Origin: a virus
IMG/VR virus record: IMGVR_UViG_3300042868_005134
Span: 186,001-250,000 of that record
DNA: 64,000 nucleotides
Direction: 5' to 3' (one strand)
In this document: positions 29,322-37,686 of the stretch, piece after piece
Position numbering within the stretch: the stretch's first letter is position 1
Layout: every line of letters begins with the position of its first letter
Translations under genes and position numbers: made by a program
Notes under the pieces: model-generated
Told to the model about the DNA's origin: nothing
The model's input: only the letters and a program-made list of their open reading frames with translations
The model's database searches: none

Positions 29322-30142
29322 CACAGGGCGTTTTACTTTTCGCAAATAACAACAGCGAAATAGCATACACTGATTTAGCTATTTTTGCTGCACAGCAAAT
29401 AACAAAGTATCTAAATGTGCCAGTTAGTATTGTAACTGATAGCAAACCCAGCATTTCAAAAAACGTATTTGATAAAATTATAGAAATAACTGATAATTCT
29501 TCTTATACTAAAAGATTTCACGACGGCACTGACAGTAACAAAACGTTACATTGGAAAAATACATCCAGGTCTCGGTGCTACGAGCTTACTCCATACGATG
29601 AAACGCTGGTTATTGATGTTGATTATATAGTTAATTCGACAACTTTAAACTATTGTTGGAATCAGCCGCATGATTTTTTAATTTATTCCAAATATTGTGA
29701 TCTAGCACAATGGCGAAGTAGCGCAGAATTTGATCATGTAAGCGAATATTCAGTACCGTTCTATTGGGCCACTGTATTTTTCTTTAGAAAAACTGAACTT
29801 AATAAACAATTTTTTGATTTAATAACACATATTAAATTAAATTGGGTTTATTACAAGTTTGTATATCAAATTCAAAGTACAAATTTTAGAAATGATTATG
29901 CTTATAGCATAGCAATACACATGATGAATGGTTTCACAAATGGTGTATTTGCTAACCAACTACCTAGCAAGATGTTTTATACATTGGATACTGATTTTCT
30001 TATTGATATCGATGGCGACACCATGAAATTTCTTGTTGAAAAACAAAATACACCTGGTGAGTATACCGCTTTAAAAACTTCAGGATTAGACGTTCATGTT
30101 ATGAACAAGTATAGTTTGTTAAGGTGTGTTAACAATGAGTAA
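29318..30142 (+). CDS. GT-A-fold glycosyltransferase-like protein (GT8-like)
   Basis: This 274-residue protein has the layout of small GT-A glycosyltransferases. There is an N-terminal strand (GVLLFANNNSEIAYTDLAIF), a VSIVTDS second strand, and an acidic metal-binding-type motif in ETLVIDVDYIV (D-V-D, about residue 103) preceded by RCYELTPYD. This arrangement resembles GT8-type enzymes with a DxD that binds Mn2+ and a nucleotide sugar. Donor and acceptor cannot be told from sequence. It overlaps both neighbours, and its sister gene follows directly. Alternative: a catalytically inactive relative, since the family is divergent. Confidence 0.6.
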   Translation: MTQGVLLFANNNSEIAYTDLAIFAAQQITKYLNVPVSIVTDSKPSISKNVFDKIIEITDNSSYTKRFHDGTDSNKTLHWKNTSRSRCYELTPYDETLVIDVDYIVNSTTLNYCWNQPHDFLIYSKYCDLAQWRSSAEFDHVSEYSVPFYWATVFFFRKTELNKQFFDLITHIKLNWVYYKFVYQIQSTNFRNDYAYSIAIHMMNGFTNGVFANQLPSKMFYTLDTDFLIDIDGDTMKFLVEKQNTPGEYTALKTSGLDVHVMNKYSLLRCVNNE

Positions 30143-30968
30143 AGGTCATGTATTTTTAGCACAAAATTCCACAGTCGACTATGTTAGACAAGCCTGTGCT
30201 TTAGCTTTAAGTATTAAAAAACATAATAAACAACACAATCAAACTTGTGTTATTACCAATGACGATATTCCTGAAGAATACAAACACGCATTTGATTATA
30301 TAGTTCCTATTCCATGGACTGATATAGCAAAAGATTCTGTATGGAAAATAGAAAATAGATGGAAAATTATTCATGCTACTCCATTCAAGGAGAATATTGT
30401 CTATGATACTGATATGATATTGCTAAACTCCAACGATCATTGGTGGCCACATTTATCCAAGCATGAACTATTGTTTACATCCACAGTTACTGATTATAGA
30501 AACAACATTGTAACAAGTGATTTTTATCGTAAAACTTTTACAGCAAATGCGTTACCTAACTTGTATGTTGGAGCATTTTATTTTAGAAAAACAAATAAAT
30601 CCTATGAGTTTTTTAAATGGCTCGACTTGCTAACTGCCAATTGGAAAACTTTTTATCAAAAATTTTTATCAACACAGCCACAAAAATTTTGTAGCATGGA
30701 TGTAAATGCTGCCCTTGCTGTAAAATTTATGGATTGCGAATCGCAAGTTTTAGTTAACAAAACTTTTATACCCGGCTTTACACACATGAAGCCCGCATTA
30801 CAAGGGTGGAATAATGTACCCGCAAAATGGACAAGTGTGTTACCTAGTTATTTCTCGGATGATTGCCAGTTAAAAGTTGGTAACGTACAACAACAAGGTT
30901 TATTCCATTATGTAGAGGATGAATTTTTAACCGAAGACATACTACATAAGTTGTCTAGACAAACATGA
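30135..30968 (+). CDS. GT-A-fold glycosyltransferase-like protein (sister of 29318)
   Basis: The ATG at 30135 is preferred over an in-frame GTG at 30126, because AAGGTG lies just upstream of it. The encoded 277-residue protein shares the layout of the previous gene: HVFLAQNSTVDYVRQACALA, then TCVITND, WKIIHATPF and a DTD in NIVYDTDMILL (about residue 94), followed by a conserved VGAFYFRKTN that parallels YWATVFFFRKTE in its neighbour. DTD is the usual divalent-metal motif of GT8-like glycosyltransferases. The pair probably arose by duplication. It ends in an ATGA overlap with the following gene. The substrate is unknown. Confidence 0.6.
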   Translation: MSKGHVFLAQNSTVDYVRQACALALSIKKHNKQHNQTCVITNDDIPEEYKHAFDYIVPIPWTDIAKDSVWKIENRWKIIHATPFKENIVYDTDMILLNSNDHWWPHLSKHELLFTSTVTDYRNNIVTSDFYRKTFTANALPNLYVGAFYFRKTNKSYEFFKWLDLLTANWKTFYQKFLSTQPQKFCSMDVNAALAVKFMDCESQVLVNKTFIPGFTHMKPALQGWNNVPAKWTSVLPSYFSDDCQLKVGNVQQQGLFHYVEDEFLTEDILHKLSRQT

Positions 30969-31513
30969 CAGTAATTAACAAAATGTATGTACAATACGAT
31001 GATACAGGTCGAGTACACTACGTTAACAATTTTCAAGATCCTGTACTTAAGAATTTCGAAATTGATCTAGAATTAATTTTAGACTTTTTATCGGATGGCA
31101 ATAAAGACTGTAAGAAATATAAAATTAATTATTTTTTCAATCTAAGTAAGGGTGTTGTTGAACACGAATCCGAACAACAAGATATACAAACTCCGTTTCC
31201 TGTTGTAATGTCTAGGACAACTTCTTATCAAAACGAGATTACATTAGATCATAATCTACTAGAATCTAAATGGACAATTCATGTTAGACCAGACCTAACA
31301 GATCAGTTAGCAATAAGTTCTGATTTTGTATTTTTTATTTGTAAGAAAGATGACCCGCATTATCTGTATTCTACTCTAGTTGTTCAACCAGATAATCTTA
31401 AAACTGGCAAGTTTGATTTGTTTTTTATTCATGATCATGAAAAAGACATAAACAATATAAGTGTTGTGCCGATTCGATCGTTTAAATCGTACGGGCTAAA
31501 GGAAATTAAATGA
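30965..31513 (+). CDS. unknown protein within the glycosyltransferase operon
   Basis: This 182-residue protein overlaps both neighbours by 4 nt (ATGA), so it is clearly a member of the operon. It has beta-rich segments (KMYVQYDDTGRVHYVNNF, SKWTIHVRPDLTDQLAISSD, FDFVFFICKK-type strands) and no cysteine cluster or nucleotide-binding loop. It could be a small beta-sandwich virion-type or carbohydrate-contact protein. I do not recognise the family. Confidence 0.6.
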   Translation: MTVINKMYVQYDDTGRVHYVNNFQDPVLKNFEIDLELILDFLSDGNKDCKKYKINYFFNLSKGVVEHESEQQDIQTPFPVVMSRTTSYQNEITLDHNLLESKWTIHVRPDLTDQLAISSDFVFFICKKDDPHYLYSTLVVQPDNLKTGKFDLFFIHDHEKDINNISVVPIRSFKSYGLKEIK

Positions 31514-32427
31514 GTCAAAAATTTAAAGTTATGGACTGCGATATTGTATATTTGAGCTATGACGAACCAAATGCCGAAGAAAATTACGCAGACTTACTGA
31601 CCAAAGTGCCATGGGCAAAACGTGTACATGGTGTAGAAGGTAGTGATGCCGCACATAAAGCCTGTGCTAGGCTAAGTGAAACAGATCGATTAATAGTTGT
31701 AGATGGCGACAACAAAATTCGTCCCGAGTTTCTTAAACAAGAAGTTGAATTTAAAGATGAAGTTGAACTTGATAAAAGTGTTATTAGTTGGGGAGCACAA
31801 AATGTCATCAATGGATTGATTTACGGTAACGGCGGCATCAAATGTTGGCCTACTCAGTTAGTACTTGACATGAAAACACACGAAGCAGCTGAAAGTGACA
31901 ATTCCAAGACACAAGTAGATTTTTGTTGGGATATCAATTACATACAGATGGAACAATGTATGAGCGATGTATATAACAACGCTAATGCCCAACAGGCCTG
32001 GCGAGCTGGATTCCGTGAAGGTGTTAAAATGGGTTTGCTCGAAGGGTCAAAAGCAGACAATATTGTAAAACAAGTACACTGGAAAAATTTTCAAAGACTG
32101 TTAGTATGGATGCATGTTGGAATGGATGTTAAGAATGGTGAATGGGCAATCTATGGCGCCAGACAAGGTTGCTATATGACCAATTGTACTGACTGGGATT
32201 TCGTCAATGTTAGAGACTTTAAATGGTTAAATTCCTATTGGACAGAACATGACAGTAAAACAACTGACAAGATGTTACCATTTGAAATTATGGGTATCGG
32301 CGAAACACTTAAACATGAACTAGATATGTCTATGGCTGATCCATTCACCAGTGAGCAAAGTACACTATTTAAATCGTTGTATACCAATCCACCACGTATG
32401 AAAAACACATTTATTGTGGGATCATAA
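31510..32427 (+). CDS. glycosyltransferase-like protein with VVDGD motif
   Basis: This 305-residue protein belongs with its neighbour at 32427. Shared signatures are DIVYLSYDEPNAEENY, AKRVHGVEG, an AH element, RLIVVDGDNKI and LIYGNGGIK. The strand-loop-DGD arrangement is that of GT-A type sugar transferases, where the acidic residues hold a metal and a nucleotide sugar. Similar proteins occur in cyanophage genomes as I recall them, usually without assigned function. This copy has an extra 90 residues in the middle and C-terminus compared with its sister. It overlaps both neighbours. The donor sugar is unknown. Confidence 0.55.
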   Translation: MSQKFKVMDCDIVYLSYDEPNAEENYADLLTKVPWAKRVHGVEGSDAAHKACARLSETDRLIVVDGDNKIRPEFLKQEVEFKDEVELDKSVISWGAQNVINGLIYGNGGIKCWPTQLVLDMKTHEAAESDNSKTQVDFCWDINYIQMEQCMSDVYNNANAQQAWRAGFREGVKMGLLEGSKADNIVKQVHWKNFQRLLVWMHVGMDVKNGEWAIYGARQGCYMTNCTDWDFVNVRDFKWLNSYWTEHDSKTTDKMLPFEIMGIGETLKHELDMSMADPFTSEQSTLFKSLYTNPPRMKNTFIVGS

Positions 32428-33101
32428 TGTACGATATTGTATTCATAAGTTATCAAGAACCCAATGCTGACAGCAATTGGAAGTTGCTAAACCGTAGATT
32501 TCCATTTGCTAGACGTGTACACGGAGTAAAAGGTATACATCAAGCGCACATCGCCGCCGCAAAAAAGTGTTTCACTGACATGCTGTGGGTAGTTGACGGC
32601 GACGCAGTGGTGCTTGACTCATTCAACTTTGATTATGTACCACAAGATCCTGAATATGTATTTGTTTGGCGAAGTAAAAATCCCGTAAATGACTTAGAGT
32701 ACGGCAACGGTGGAATAAAATTGTTGCCCAGGCTAATGACATTAAATATGGATACTAGCAAACCTGATATGACAACTAGTATTAGTACTAAATTTAAACC
32801 TGTAAAAATAGTCAGTAACATAACGACATTTAACACCGATCCATTTAACACTTGGAAAAGCGCATTTAGAGAATGCTCTAAATTGTCAAGTACTGTTATC
32901 GACAGGCAAAAGCAAGACGAAACAGCAGACAGATTACATATATGGTGTACGAAAGGTATCGGTAGACCTTACGGTGATTGCGCTATTGCTGGCGCCCTAG
33001 CAGGTAAAGCATATGGTGACGCTAACAAAAATAATTTAGAAGCACTGAAGAAGATTAATGACTTTGAGTGGTTGGATAGAAAATTTAAGGAAACTTTATG
33101 A
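32427..33101 (+). CDS. glycosyltransferase-like protein with VVDGD motif (shorter paralogue)
   Basis: This 224-residue paralogue of the preceding gene has DIVFISYQEPNADSNW, ARRVHGVKGIHQAH, MLWVVDGDAVV, then WRSKNPVNDLEYGNGGIKLL. The segments TSISTKFKP and FNTDPFNTWKSAFRECSKL are a strong conserved block in phage relatives as I remember them. It starts with a TAATG overlap and ends with an ATGA overlap. A GT-A type sugar transfer is likely but not proven. The two paralogues could act successively on one glycan. Confidence 0.55.
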   Translation: MYDIVFISYQEPNADSNWKLLNRRFPFARRVHGVKGIHQAHIAAAKKCFTDMLWVVDGDAVVLDSFNFDYVPQDPEYVFVWRSKNPVNDLEYGNGGIKLLPRLMTLNMDTSKPDMTTSISTKFKPVKIVSNITTFNTDPFNTWKSAFRECSKLSSTVIDRQKQDETADRLHIWCTKGIGRPYGDCAIAGALAGKAYGDANKNNLEALKKINDFEWLDRKFKETL

Positions 33102-34033
33102 GTGAAAAGCAAAGCAGTACTATCGAGTGGTTGTATGGACTAGAAGATTATTTTAATTTTTCTAACAACACAGAAGCTGCGGATTATATTAGAAATATTA
33201 TTACTATATTTTATGCAGACAATCCAGCAGCAGCATTAAAGAAATTATGTGTTAGCGCATTTGAATCTATCGATGACACTGAACAGTTTGCTAAGGTTGT
33301 CAACTTATATTTTACGGCACTAGACAAGAATTTTTCATTGCTAGAGCTTGCAAGTAATGCTAGAATCTTATTTCCTAAAGAAAAAATATTTAATGCTATT
33401 CATATGTACAGTCGTAATAATTCTAATATAGAAACATTAAACGATGCGCTGAGCAAGAGTCAAATTAAAAGTAAAATTTGGTTAGTAGAAGAACTAGCTA
33501 AGATAAAAACTAACTACGATAATGTAGCAGTTATGGCTGGATGGTACGGACAAATAAAATCAATTTATGACAAAAGGTTAACTTATGCTAAAATGAGAAT
33601 TATTGAATTGGATAAATCTGCGTGTGAAACTAGCGATTATATTTTTAATTTAAGCAATTTAGAAAATTATAAAGTTAAGTCAGTTAATGCCGATATCAAC
33701 AATCTTACACTACACAAAAATGGTTATGAGTGGGACGTTGAAAATTTTAAAGAAGGTTCTAAATATACGGAGAAATTTTTACCTGATTTAATCATCAATA
33801 CCAGTGCCGAGCACATGACCGAAGAATGGTTTCATCAAATTAGATTTAAAGAATTGGAAAGCAATCCCGTTGTGGCAATACAAAGTAATAATATGTTTGA
33901 CGGAGAAGGACATGTTAATTGTGTTCATAGTATTGACCATATGAAGAAAAAGTTTCTCATGAAGGAAATTTTGTTTGAAGGTGAGCTACAGCTTAAGGGA
34001 TATAAGCGTGTTATGCTTATAGGACGTCCATGA
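33098..34033 (+). CDS. Rossmann-type, methyltransferase-like protein
   Basis: This 311-residue protein has a helical N-terminal half. Its C-terminal half reads like a class I SAM-dependent methyltransferase: a first strand and glycine loop (NVAVMAGWYGQ, about residue 143), an acidic end of the second strand (MRIIELDKSACETSDYIF), an acidic fourth strand (LPDLIINTSAEHMTEEWF) and a KRVMLIGRP C-terminal strand. The fit to the motif order is moderate and no substrate motif is visible. ATGA overlaps join it to both neighbours. If correct, it could methylate a sugar or protein made by this operon. Alternative: a nucleotide-binding protein without methyltransferase activity. Confidence 0.45.
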   Translation: MSEKQSSTIEWLYGLEDYFNFSNNTEAADYIRNIITIFYADNPAAALKKLCVSAFESIDDTEQFAKVVNLYFTALDKNFSLLELASNARILFPKEKIFNAIHMYSRNNSNIETLNDALSKSQIKSKIWLVEELAKIKTNYDNVAVMAGWYGQIKSIYDKRLTYAKMRIIELDKSACETSDYIFNLSNLENYKVKSVNADINNLTLHKNGYEWDVENFKEGSKYTEKFLPDLIINTSAEHMTEEWFHQIRFKELESNPVVAIQSNNMFDGEGHVNCVHSIDHMKKKFLMKEILFEGELQLKGYKRVMLIGRP

Positions 34034-34257
34034 TAGATTTAGAAACATTCGAATTACGTAAACTACAAACAGAAGCTGCTCGCGCATTGTCTTCGATGGA
34101 AGCAACTAATGACAATATATACAAATTTAACCAAGTTGCTAGACATGACAGTCATTTATGGTATAAAGCTGTAATTAATTGGTATATAGAACAACATGGG
34201 GGCCTCCCAAGCGAGATAGGTCCAGGCTCAACAGTTAAAATGGTAACAACACAATGA
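34030..34257 (+). CDS. small protein directly before the first radical SAM gene
   Basis: This 75-residue protein overlaps both neighbours by 4 nt. It has no cysteine. The sequence is helical up to about residue 55 (LRKLQTEAARALSSMEATND), followed by GGLPSEIGPGSTVKMV. Position right before a radical SAM/SPASM gene is where RiPP precursors are often found, and the tail is Gly/Ser/Thr-rich, but no precursor family is recognised. It could equally be a small accessory protein. The function is unknown. Confidence 0.55.
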   Translation: MIDLETFELRKLQTEAARALSSMEATNDNIYKFNQVARHDSHLWYKAVINWYIEQHGGLPSEIGPGSTVKMVTTQ

Positions 34258-35417
34258 TGTATAATTATGATGATATAAAAACAGTTCACTTAGAAATTAC
34301 TGATAAGTGTAATGCTGCTTGCCCTATGTGTGCAAGAAATATCAATGGTGGTGAAGATAATCCTCAGTTGCCAAATACTGAAATCACACTAGCAGATGCT
34401 GAAATAATTTTTCCAGTAGATTTTGTTAAACAACTTGATCGAATGTATATGTGCGGTAATTTTGGTGATCCTATGGCAGCATCTGACACACTTGAAGTTT
34501 TTCAATATTTTAGGAAACATAATCCTAAAATGTCGTTGTCGTTACACACTAACGGCAGTGCTAAAACAACTGAATGGTGGAAAACTTTAGCAGCAACACT
34601 AAGTCCTAACGGGTATGTGGTATTTGGTATTGACGGATTAGCGGATACTAATCACTTGTATAGGCAAAATACTAATTTTGACAAGATTATGCAAAATGCT
34701 CAGGCTTTCATCGATGCGGGTGGCAGAGCTCGTTGGGATTACATTGTATTTGCACATAATGAGCACCAAGTTGAAGAAGCAGAAAAATTAGCTAACAACA
34801 TGAAGTTTGAAAAATTTCAAATTAAAAAGTCGGCAAGATTTGTTAGTAATGACGGCACTACTAAAGACCAGCACATTGCTCGTAATCGGAAAGGTATGTC
34901 TACTTTATTACAGCCCCCTACTAACCCTAAGTATCGAAATAGTGCATTACAAGAAATAAGTAAGATTGAGAGTAAGTCCAGAGTTGTTAAATTTAATCCT
35001 AGCAAAGTTTCAGAATTAACAATTTTAAAAAAACAAGTATTCAATACTGATCCTGAAAAGAAATCTCCTATTGAAAAATACTGGGATACTACTGAAATTA
35101 CATGTAAAGTTGCAGAAGAAAAAAGCATTTATATCAGCGCAGAAGGCATAGTACAACCTTGTTGTTGGACAGCTGGTCAAATGTATGTGTGGTTTTTACA
35201 ACCTAAGAGTACGCAAATTTGGTCTCTTATAGACGAAATTGGAAAAGACAAATTAAACGCTAAACTCACTTCGCTAAAGAGTATAGTTGACGGATTATTC
35301 TTTCAAGACTTACTACCTGAAAGTTGGAAGAAAACAAGTTGTGCTACTGGAAAACTGGCAATATGTGCTAGGACATGCGGCGGTAAGTATAACGCCTTTG
35401 CTGAACAATTTAAATAA
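34254..35417 (+). CDS. radical SAM enzyme with C-terminal SPASM-like cysteine region
   Basis: This 387-residue protein has CNAACPMC, the CX3CX2C motif (C19, C23, C26) that binds the [4Fe-4S] cluster used to cleave S-adenosylmethionine to a radical. After the core come cysteines at about C284 and C303-C304 (QPCCW) and CARTCG near 373-379. These resemble SPASM/twitch auxiliary-cluster ligands. Family marks shared with the genes at 44172 and 45233 are YMCGNFGDP, LHTNGSAKTTEWW, GIDGLADTNHLYRQ and YIVFAHNEHQ. ATGA overlap with the previous gene makes it the last gene of the early-type operon; a second ATG immediately follows. The substrate is unknown. Confidence 0.85.
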   Translation: MMYNYDDIKTVHLEITDKCNAACPMCARNINGGEDNPQLPNTEITLADAEIIFPVDFVKQLDRMYMCGNFGDPMAASDTLEVFQYFRKHNPKMSLSLHTNGSAKTTEWWKTLAATLSPNGYVVFGIDGLADTNHLYRQNTNFDKIMQNAQAFIDAGGRARWDYIVFAHNEHQVEEAEKLANNMKFEKFQIKKSARFVSNDGTTKDQHIARNRKGMSTLLQPPTNPKYRNSALQEISKIESKSRVVKFNPSKVSELTILKKQVFNTDPEKKSPIEKYWDTTEITCKVAEEKSIYISAEGIVQPCCWTAGQMYVWFLQPKSTQIWSLIDEIGKDKLNAKLTSLKSIVDGLFFQDLLPESWKKTSCATGKLAICARTCGGKYNAFAEQFK

Positions 35418-35436
35418 TTTAAATTATTATTTTTTT
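35413..35436. terminator. possible bidirectional terminator (AT-only palindrome plus T run)
   Basis: The perfect 16-bp palindrome AATAATTTAAATTATT (35413-35428) lies where two convergent radical SAM genes meet and is followed by a T run to 35436. The stop of the upstream gene overlaps its left edge. Because it has no G or C the stem is weak, and AT-rich DNA makes such palindromes frequent. Confidence 0.35.
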
Positions 35437-36369
35437 AGATATATTAGTTTCTAAGGCACAGCTACACCACGCCTGTTTACAAACTACTGGTGTTTTCGAT
35501 AATCCTTTAAAATCTTTTAAAGTTCCTAAATTCTGCCCTTGACTACAACTAGCGCCAGTTATGTCTCCAAAAAAAGAAATATATAAACAATCTGCTCCAA
35601 TATTACAAGTCCAGTTAAAAAACTTGTTTAATCTATTGTTAAGCAAATACTGATCGTCAAGAGGTTCTTCTTGTCCATTATCGTATTTTATAAATGTTTG
35701 TCCAAATCCCCGACCTTGACTTAGATTGAATGGAAACGCTTTATTTACAGGTGTTTCTTTTTCGAACCATGCCAGCTGTTGTTCTGTGTACTCGTAGCTA
35801 GTATCTTGTTCTAATTGATCTTTCTTAAATACTCTAGTAAATCCAGTATGTGCCATACTGTCCATGATTTTAAATTTATTGTATACTTCGACGCACTTAT
35901 CCCATAACGGTGGCCACATTAATACAAATACTCCAGCATTGGTAACTTTGCCAATAGCATCCATTTTTTCAAATATATCTGTATTATCCCATTCTGGATG
36001 ATAGCTCAATGTAACTTTGTACAATTTTGGAGCATATTCTTGCCACCAGGCTAAACTCCGTGTACCGTTTGTGTTAACATGGCAGTGCCAATTATATTCG
36101 TTAAACTTGTCGCACAAGAATTCAAAGTGCGGAGAAATAGTAGGTTCTCCGCCGTTTAAAAATATATGTACTGGTCTATCTTTAACTTCTTCTTTTAGCT
36201 TAGATAAGAAATTTTCTAGTATCGCACGATCTTCTACCTTGTTGATTATAGTGTTAGTGCCTCGATGTAGTAAATCAGGACAATAGGTACAGTGATATGT
36301 ACAAATACTGTTCAAAGTCCAATTAATTACAAGTACATTATTCTTGTCATAGATTTCTATAGGTTTCAT
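35419..36369 (-). CDS. radical SAM enzyme with C-terminal cysteine-rich tail
   Basis: This 316-residue protein has CTYHCTYC (C23, C27, C30), FLNGGEPTIS (the GGE motif that contacts SAM) and a C-terminal set of cysteines: CNIGADCLYISFFGDITG, ASCSQG and CKQAWCSC. These could hold one or two auxiliary Fe-S clusters. The layout NWTLNSICTYHC, then THNG-type VNTNGTRSLAWW and VTLSYHPEW, matches the gene at 50226, so these two form a subfamily. It is transcribed divergently from the gene at 36402, and a GATAAATA box is 8 nt before its ATG. The product and substrate are unknown. Confidence 0.83.
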   Translation of the reverse strand: MKPIEIYDKNNVLVINWTLNSICTYHCTYCPDLLHRGTNTIINKVEDRAILENFLSKLKEEVKDRPVHIFLNGGEPTISPHFEFLCDKFNEYNWHCHVNTNGTRSLAWWQEYAPKLYKVTLSYHPEWDNTDIFEKMDAIGKVTNAGVFVLMWPPLWDKCVEVYNKFKIMDSMAHTGFTRVFKKDQLEQDTSYEYTEQQLAWFEKETPVNKAFPFNLSQGRGFGQTFIKYDNGQEEPLDDQYLLNNRLNKFFNWTCNIGADCLYISFFGDITGASCSQGQNLGTLKDFKGLSKTPVVCKQAWCSCALETNISKKIII

Positions 36370-36377
36370 ATTACGTC

Positions 36378-36385
36378 TATTTATC
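36378..36385 (-). promoter_or_regulatory. late promoter box (GATAAATA), minus strand
   Basis: On the minus strand GATAAATA lies 8 nt before the ATG of the radical SAM gene ending at 35419. It shares a 32-bp divergent region with a CATAAATA box on the other strand. No Shine-Dalgarno sequence lies between the box and the ATG. Confidence 0.6.
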
Positions 36386-36389
36386 TAGC

Positions 36390-36397
36390 CATAAATA
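36390..36397 (+). promoter_or_regulatory. late promoter box (CATAAATA) 4 nt before a start codon
   Basis: CATAAATA is followed by TCTC and then ATG at 36402, with no Shine-Dalgarno sequence. A T4-type box initiates roughly 5-7 nt after its end, so the transcript would begin at or near the A of the ATG. A near-identical string precedes the paralogue at 41916 on the opposite strand. Confidence 0.6.
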
Positions 36398-36401
36398 TCT
36401 C

Positions 36402-37679
36402 ATGACACCAAATACTATATTTCCAATTAAGTCTGAAACTGCCTGTTTATTAAAATGGGCCTGGAGCAGTCTTTTCGTATATCAAGGAACTTCTAGCTCA
36501 TGCCATCGAACAATACATTCTTCGTTTGGTCCAGAGTTAATAGGCACTTTTCACAATACTCCTGAAAAAATCAAAGAACGTGAATTAATGCTTAACGGTA
36601 AATGGCCAGGTCGCGGGTGTGAATATTGCCGAGATATTGAAGCCGCCGGCGGCACAAGTGATCGTATGAGAGAATTGGAAGGGTTGTCGGATCCACTTTA
36701 CCGAGGATTTATCCCGCCAGAATTAAAAGATAATCCCTTTGCTACAGTTGTCACTCCTACTATGTTAGAAGTTTACTTTAGTAATTTGTGTAATATGACA
36801 TGCTTGTATTGCGGCCCAGATTTAAGTACACAATGGGTCGCTGAAAATAATATTCATGCAGGTGATCGTGGTAAACAGCAATTTAAAATACATCAAGAAC
36901 GACAAAATTTATATCCTGAGCGTTTAAAATATTTTTGGGAATGGTTATCAAACAACTATCAAAGTCTCAGGATGTTTAACGTATTAGGTGGCGAGCCATT
37001 TTACCAAGATGAAACAGAACAATGTATTGAATTTTGGAATAACAATCCCAATCCCAAAATGCATTTTAGCATATTTTCTAATTTAAAAGTTAAGCCTGAA
37101 AAATTTAAAAAAATATTAGATAAATTTGATTATCTTATTAAAAATAAAAAAGTAAGTTCTATAGGGATAACAGCTAGTCTTGATTGTTGGGGCGTCGAAC
37201 AAGAATATGTGCGATGGGGCGTAGATTTAAATGAGTGGGAAACTAATTTCAAAACTCTTGTTTACGATTACCCTAGCATAAAGATTTGCGTTAACAGTAC
37301 AATAAATTGCCTTTCTATAAAAACTATGCCCGAATTACTAACTAGAATTAATGATTGTAATTCTTATCGTAAAAGTATTACAGGTAATGATATTATTCAT
37401 AGTTTTAATATGTTAACGGAACCAAACTTCATGAATGCTAAGATTTTCCCGGCAGGGTTCTTCGATGAAGATTTTAAAAAGATTTTAACTGTTATGCCTT
37501 CAGCCACAGCAAGAGAGCAGAGTCTAAAAGAGCATATGGAAGGTATTTGGAAAGCATACAATTCTGCCAAACACGATCCTAGTCAAATTGCTTTGTTAAA
37601 AGAAGTACTCGACGAAGCAGACAAGCGTCACAAAACCAATTGGCAAACAATTTTTCCTTGGTTAACGGACATACATTAA
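36402..37679 (+). CDS. radical SAM enzyme with N-terminal cysteine module (twitch-type)
   Basis: This 425-residue protein has the radical SAM CX3CX2C motif late in the sequence (CNMTCLYCGP, C130, C134, C137). It has extra cysteines before it: C15 (ACLLKWAWSS), C34 (SSCHR), and C73/C76 in GCEYCRDIEAAGGTSDR. VLGGEPFYQDE supplies the GGE motif. The same order with the same spacing occurs in the minus-strand gene at 40660, its closest relative here. The N-terminal cysteines probably bind an auxiliary cluster in the way SPASM/twitch domains do, but on the other side of the core. It ends in FPWLTDIH, a tail shared by the family. The start is fixed by the paralogue and by the box at 36390. Confidence 0.83.
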   Translation: MTPNTIFPIKSETACLLKWAWSSLFVYQGTSSSCHRTIHSSFGPELIGTFHNTPEKIKERELMLNGKWPGRGCEYCRDIEAAGGTSDRMRELEGLSDPLYRGFIPPELKDNPFATVVTPTMLEVYFSNLCNMTCLYCGPDLSTQWVAENNIHAGDRGKQQFKIHQERQNLYPERLKYFWEWLSNNYQSLRMFNVLGGEPFYQDETEQCIEFWNNNPNPKMHFSIFSNLKVKPEKFKKILDKFDYLIKNKKVSSIGITASLDCWGVEQEYVRWGVDLNEWETNFKTLVYDYPSIKICVNSTINCLSIKTMPELLTRINDCNSYRKSITGNDIIHSFNMLTEPNFMNAKIFPAGFFDEDFKKILTVMPSATAREQSLKEHMEGIWKAYNSAKHDPSQIALLKEVLDEADKRHKTNWQTIFPWLTDIH

Positions 37680-37682
37680 ATA
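37675..37682 (+). promoter_or_regulatory. late-promoter-like box (ATTAAATA) 4 nt before a start codon
   Basis: ATTAAATA overlaps the stop of the preceding gene and is followed by CTAG and ATG at 37687, with no Shine-Dalgarno sequence. The 4-nt spacing equals that at 36402, 41916, 41955 and 56515. Two mismatches to TATAAATA make it weaker than the others. Confidence 0.45.
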
Positions 37683-37686
37683 CTAG

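Noticed and set aside
31510-33101. Frameshifted single gene split into 31510 and 32427
   Set aside because: Both proteins contain the full set of N-terminal motifs (SYxEPNA, RVHGV, VVDGD, YGNGGIK), so they are complete paralogues and not fragments.
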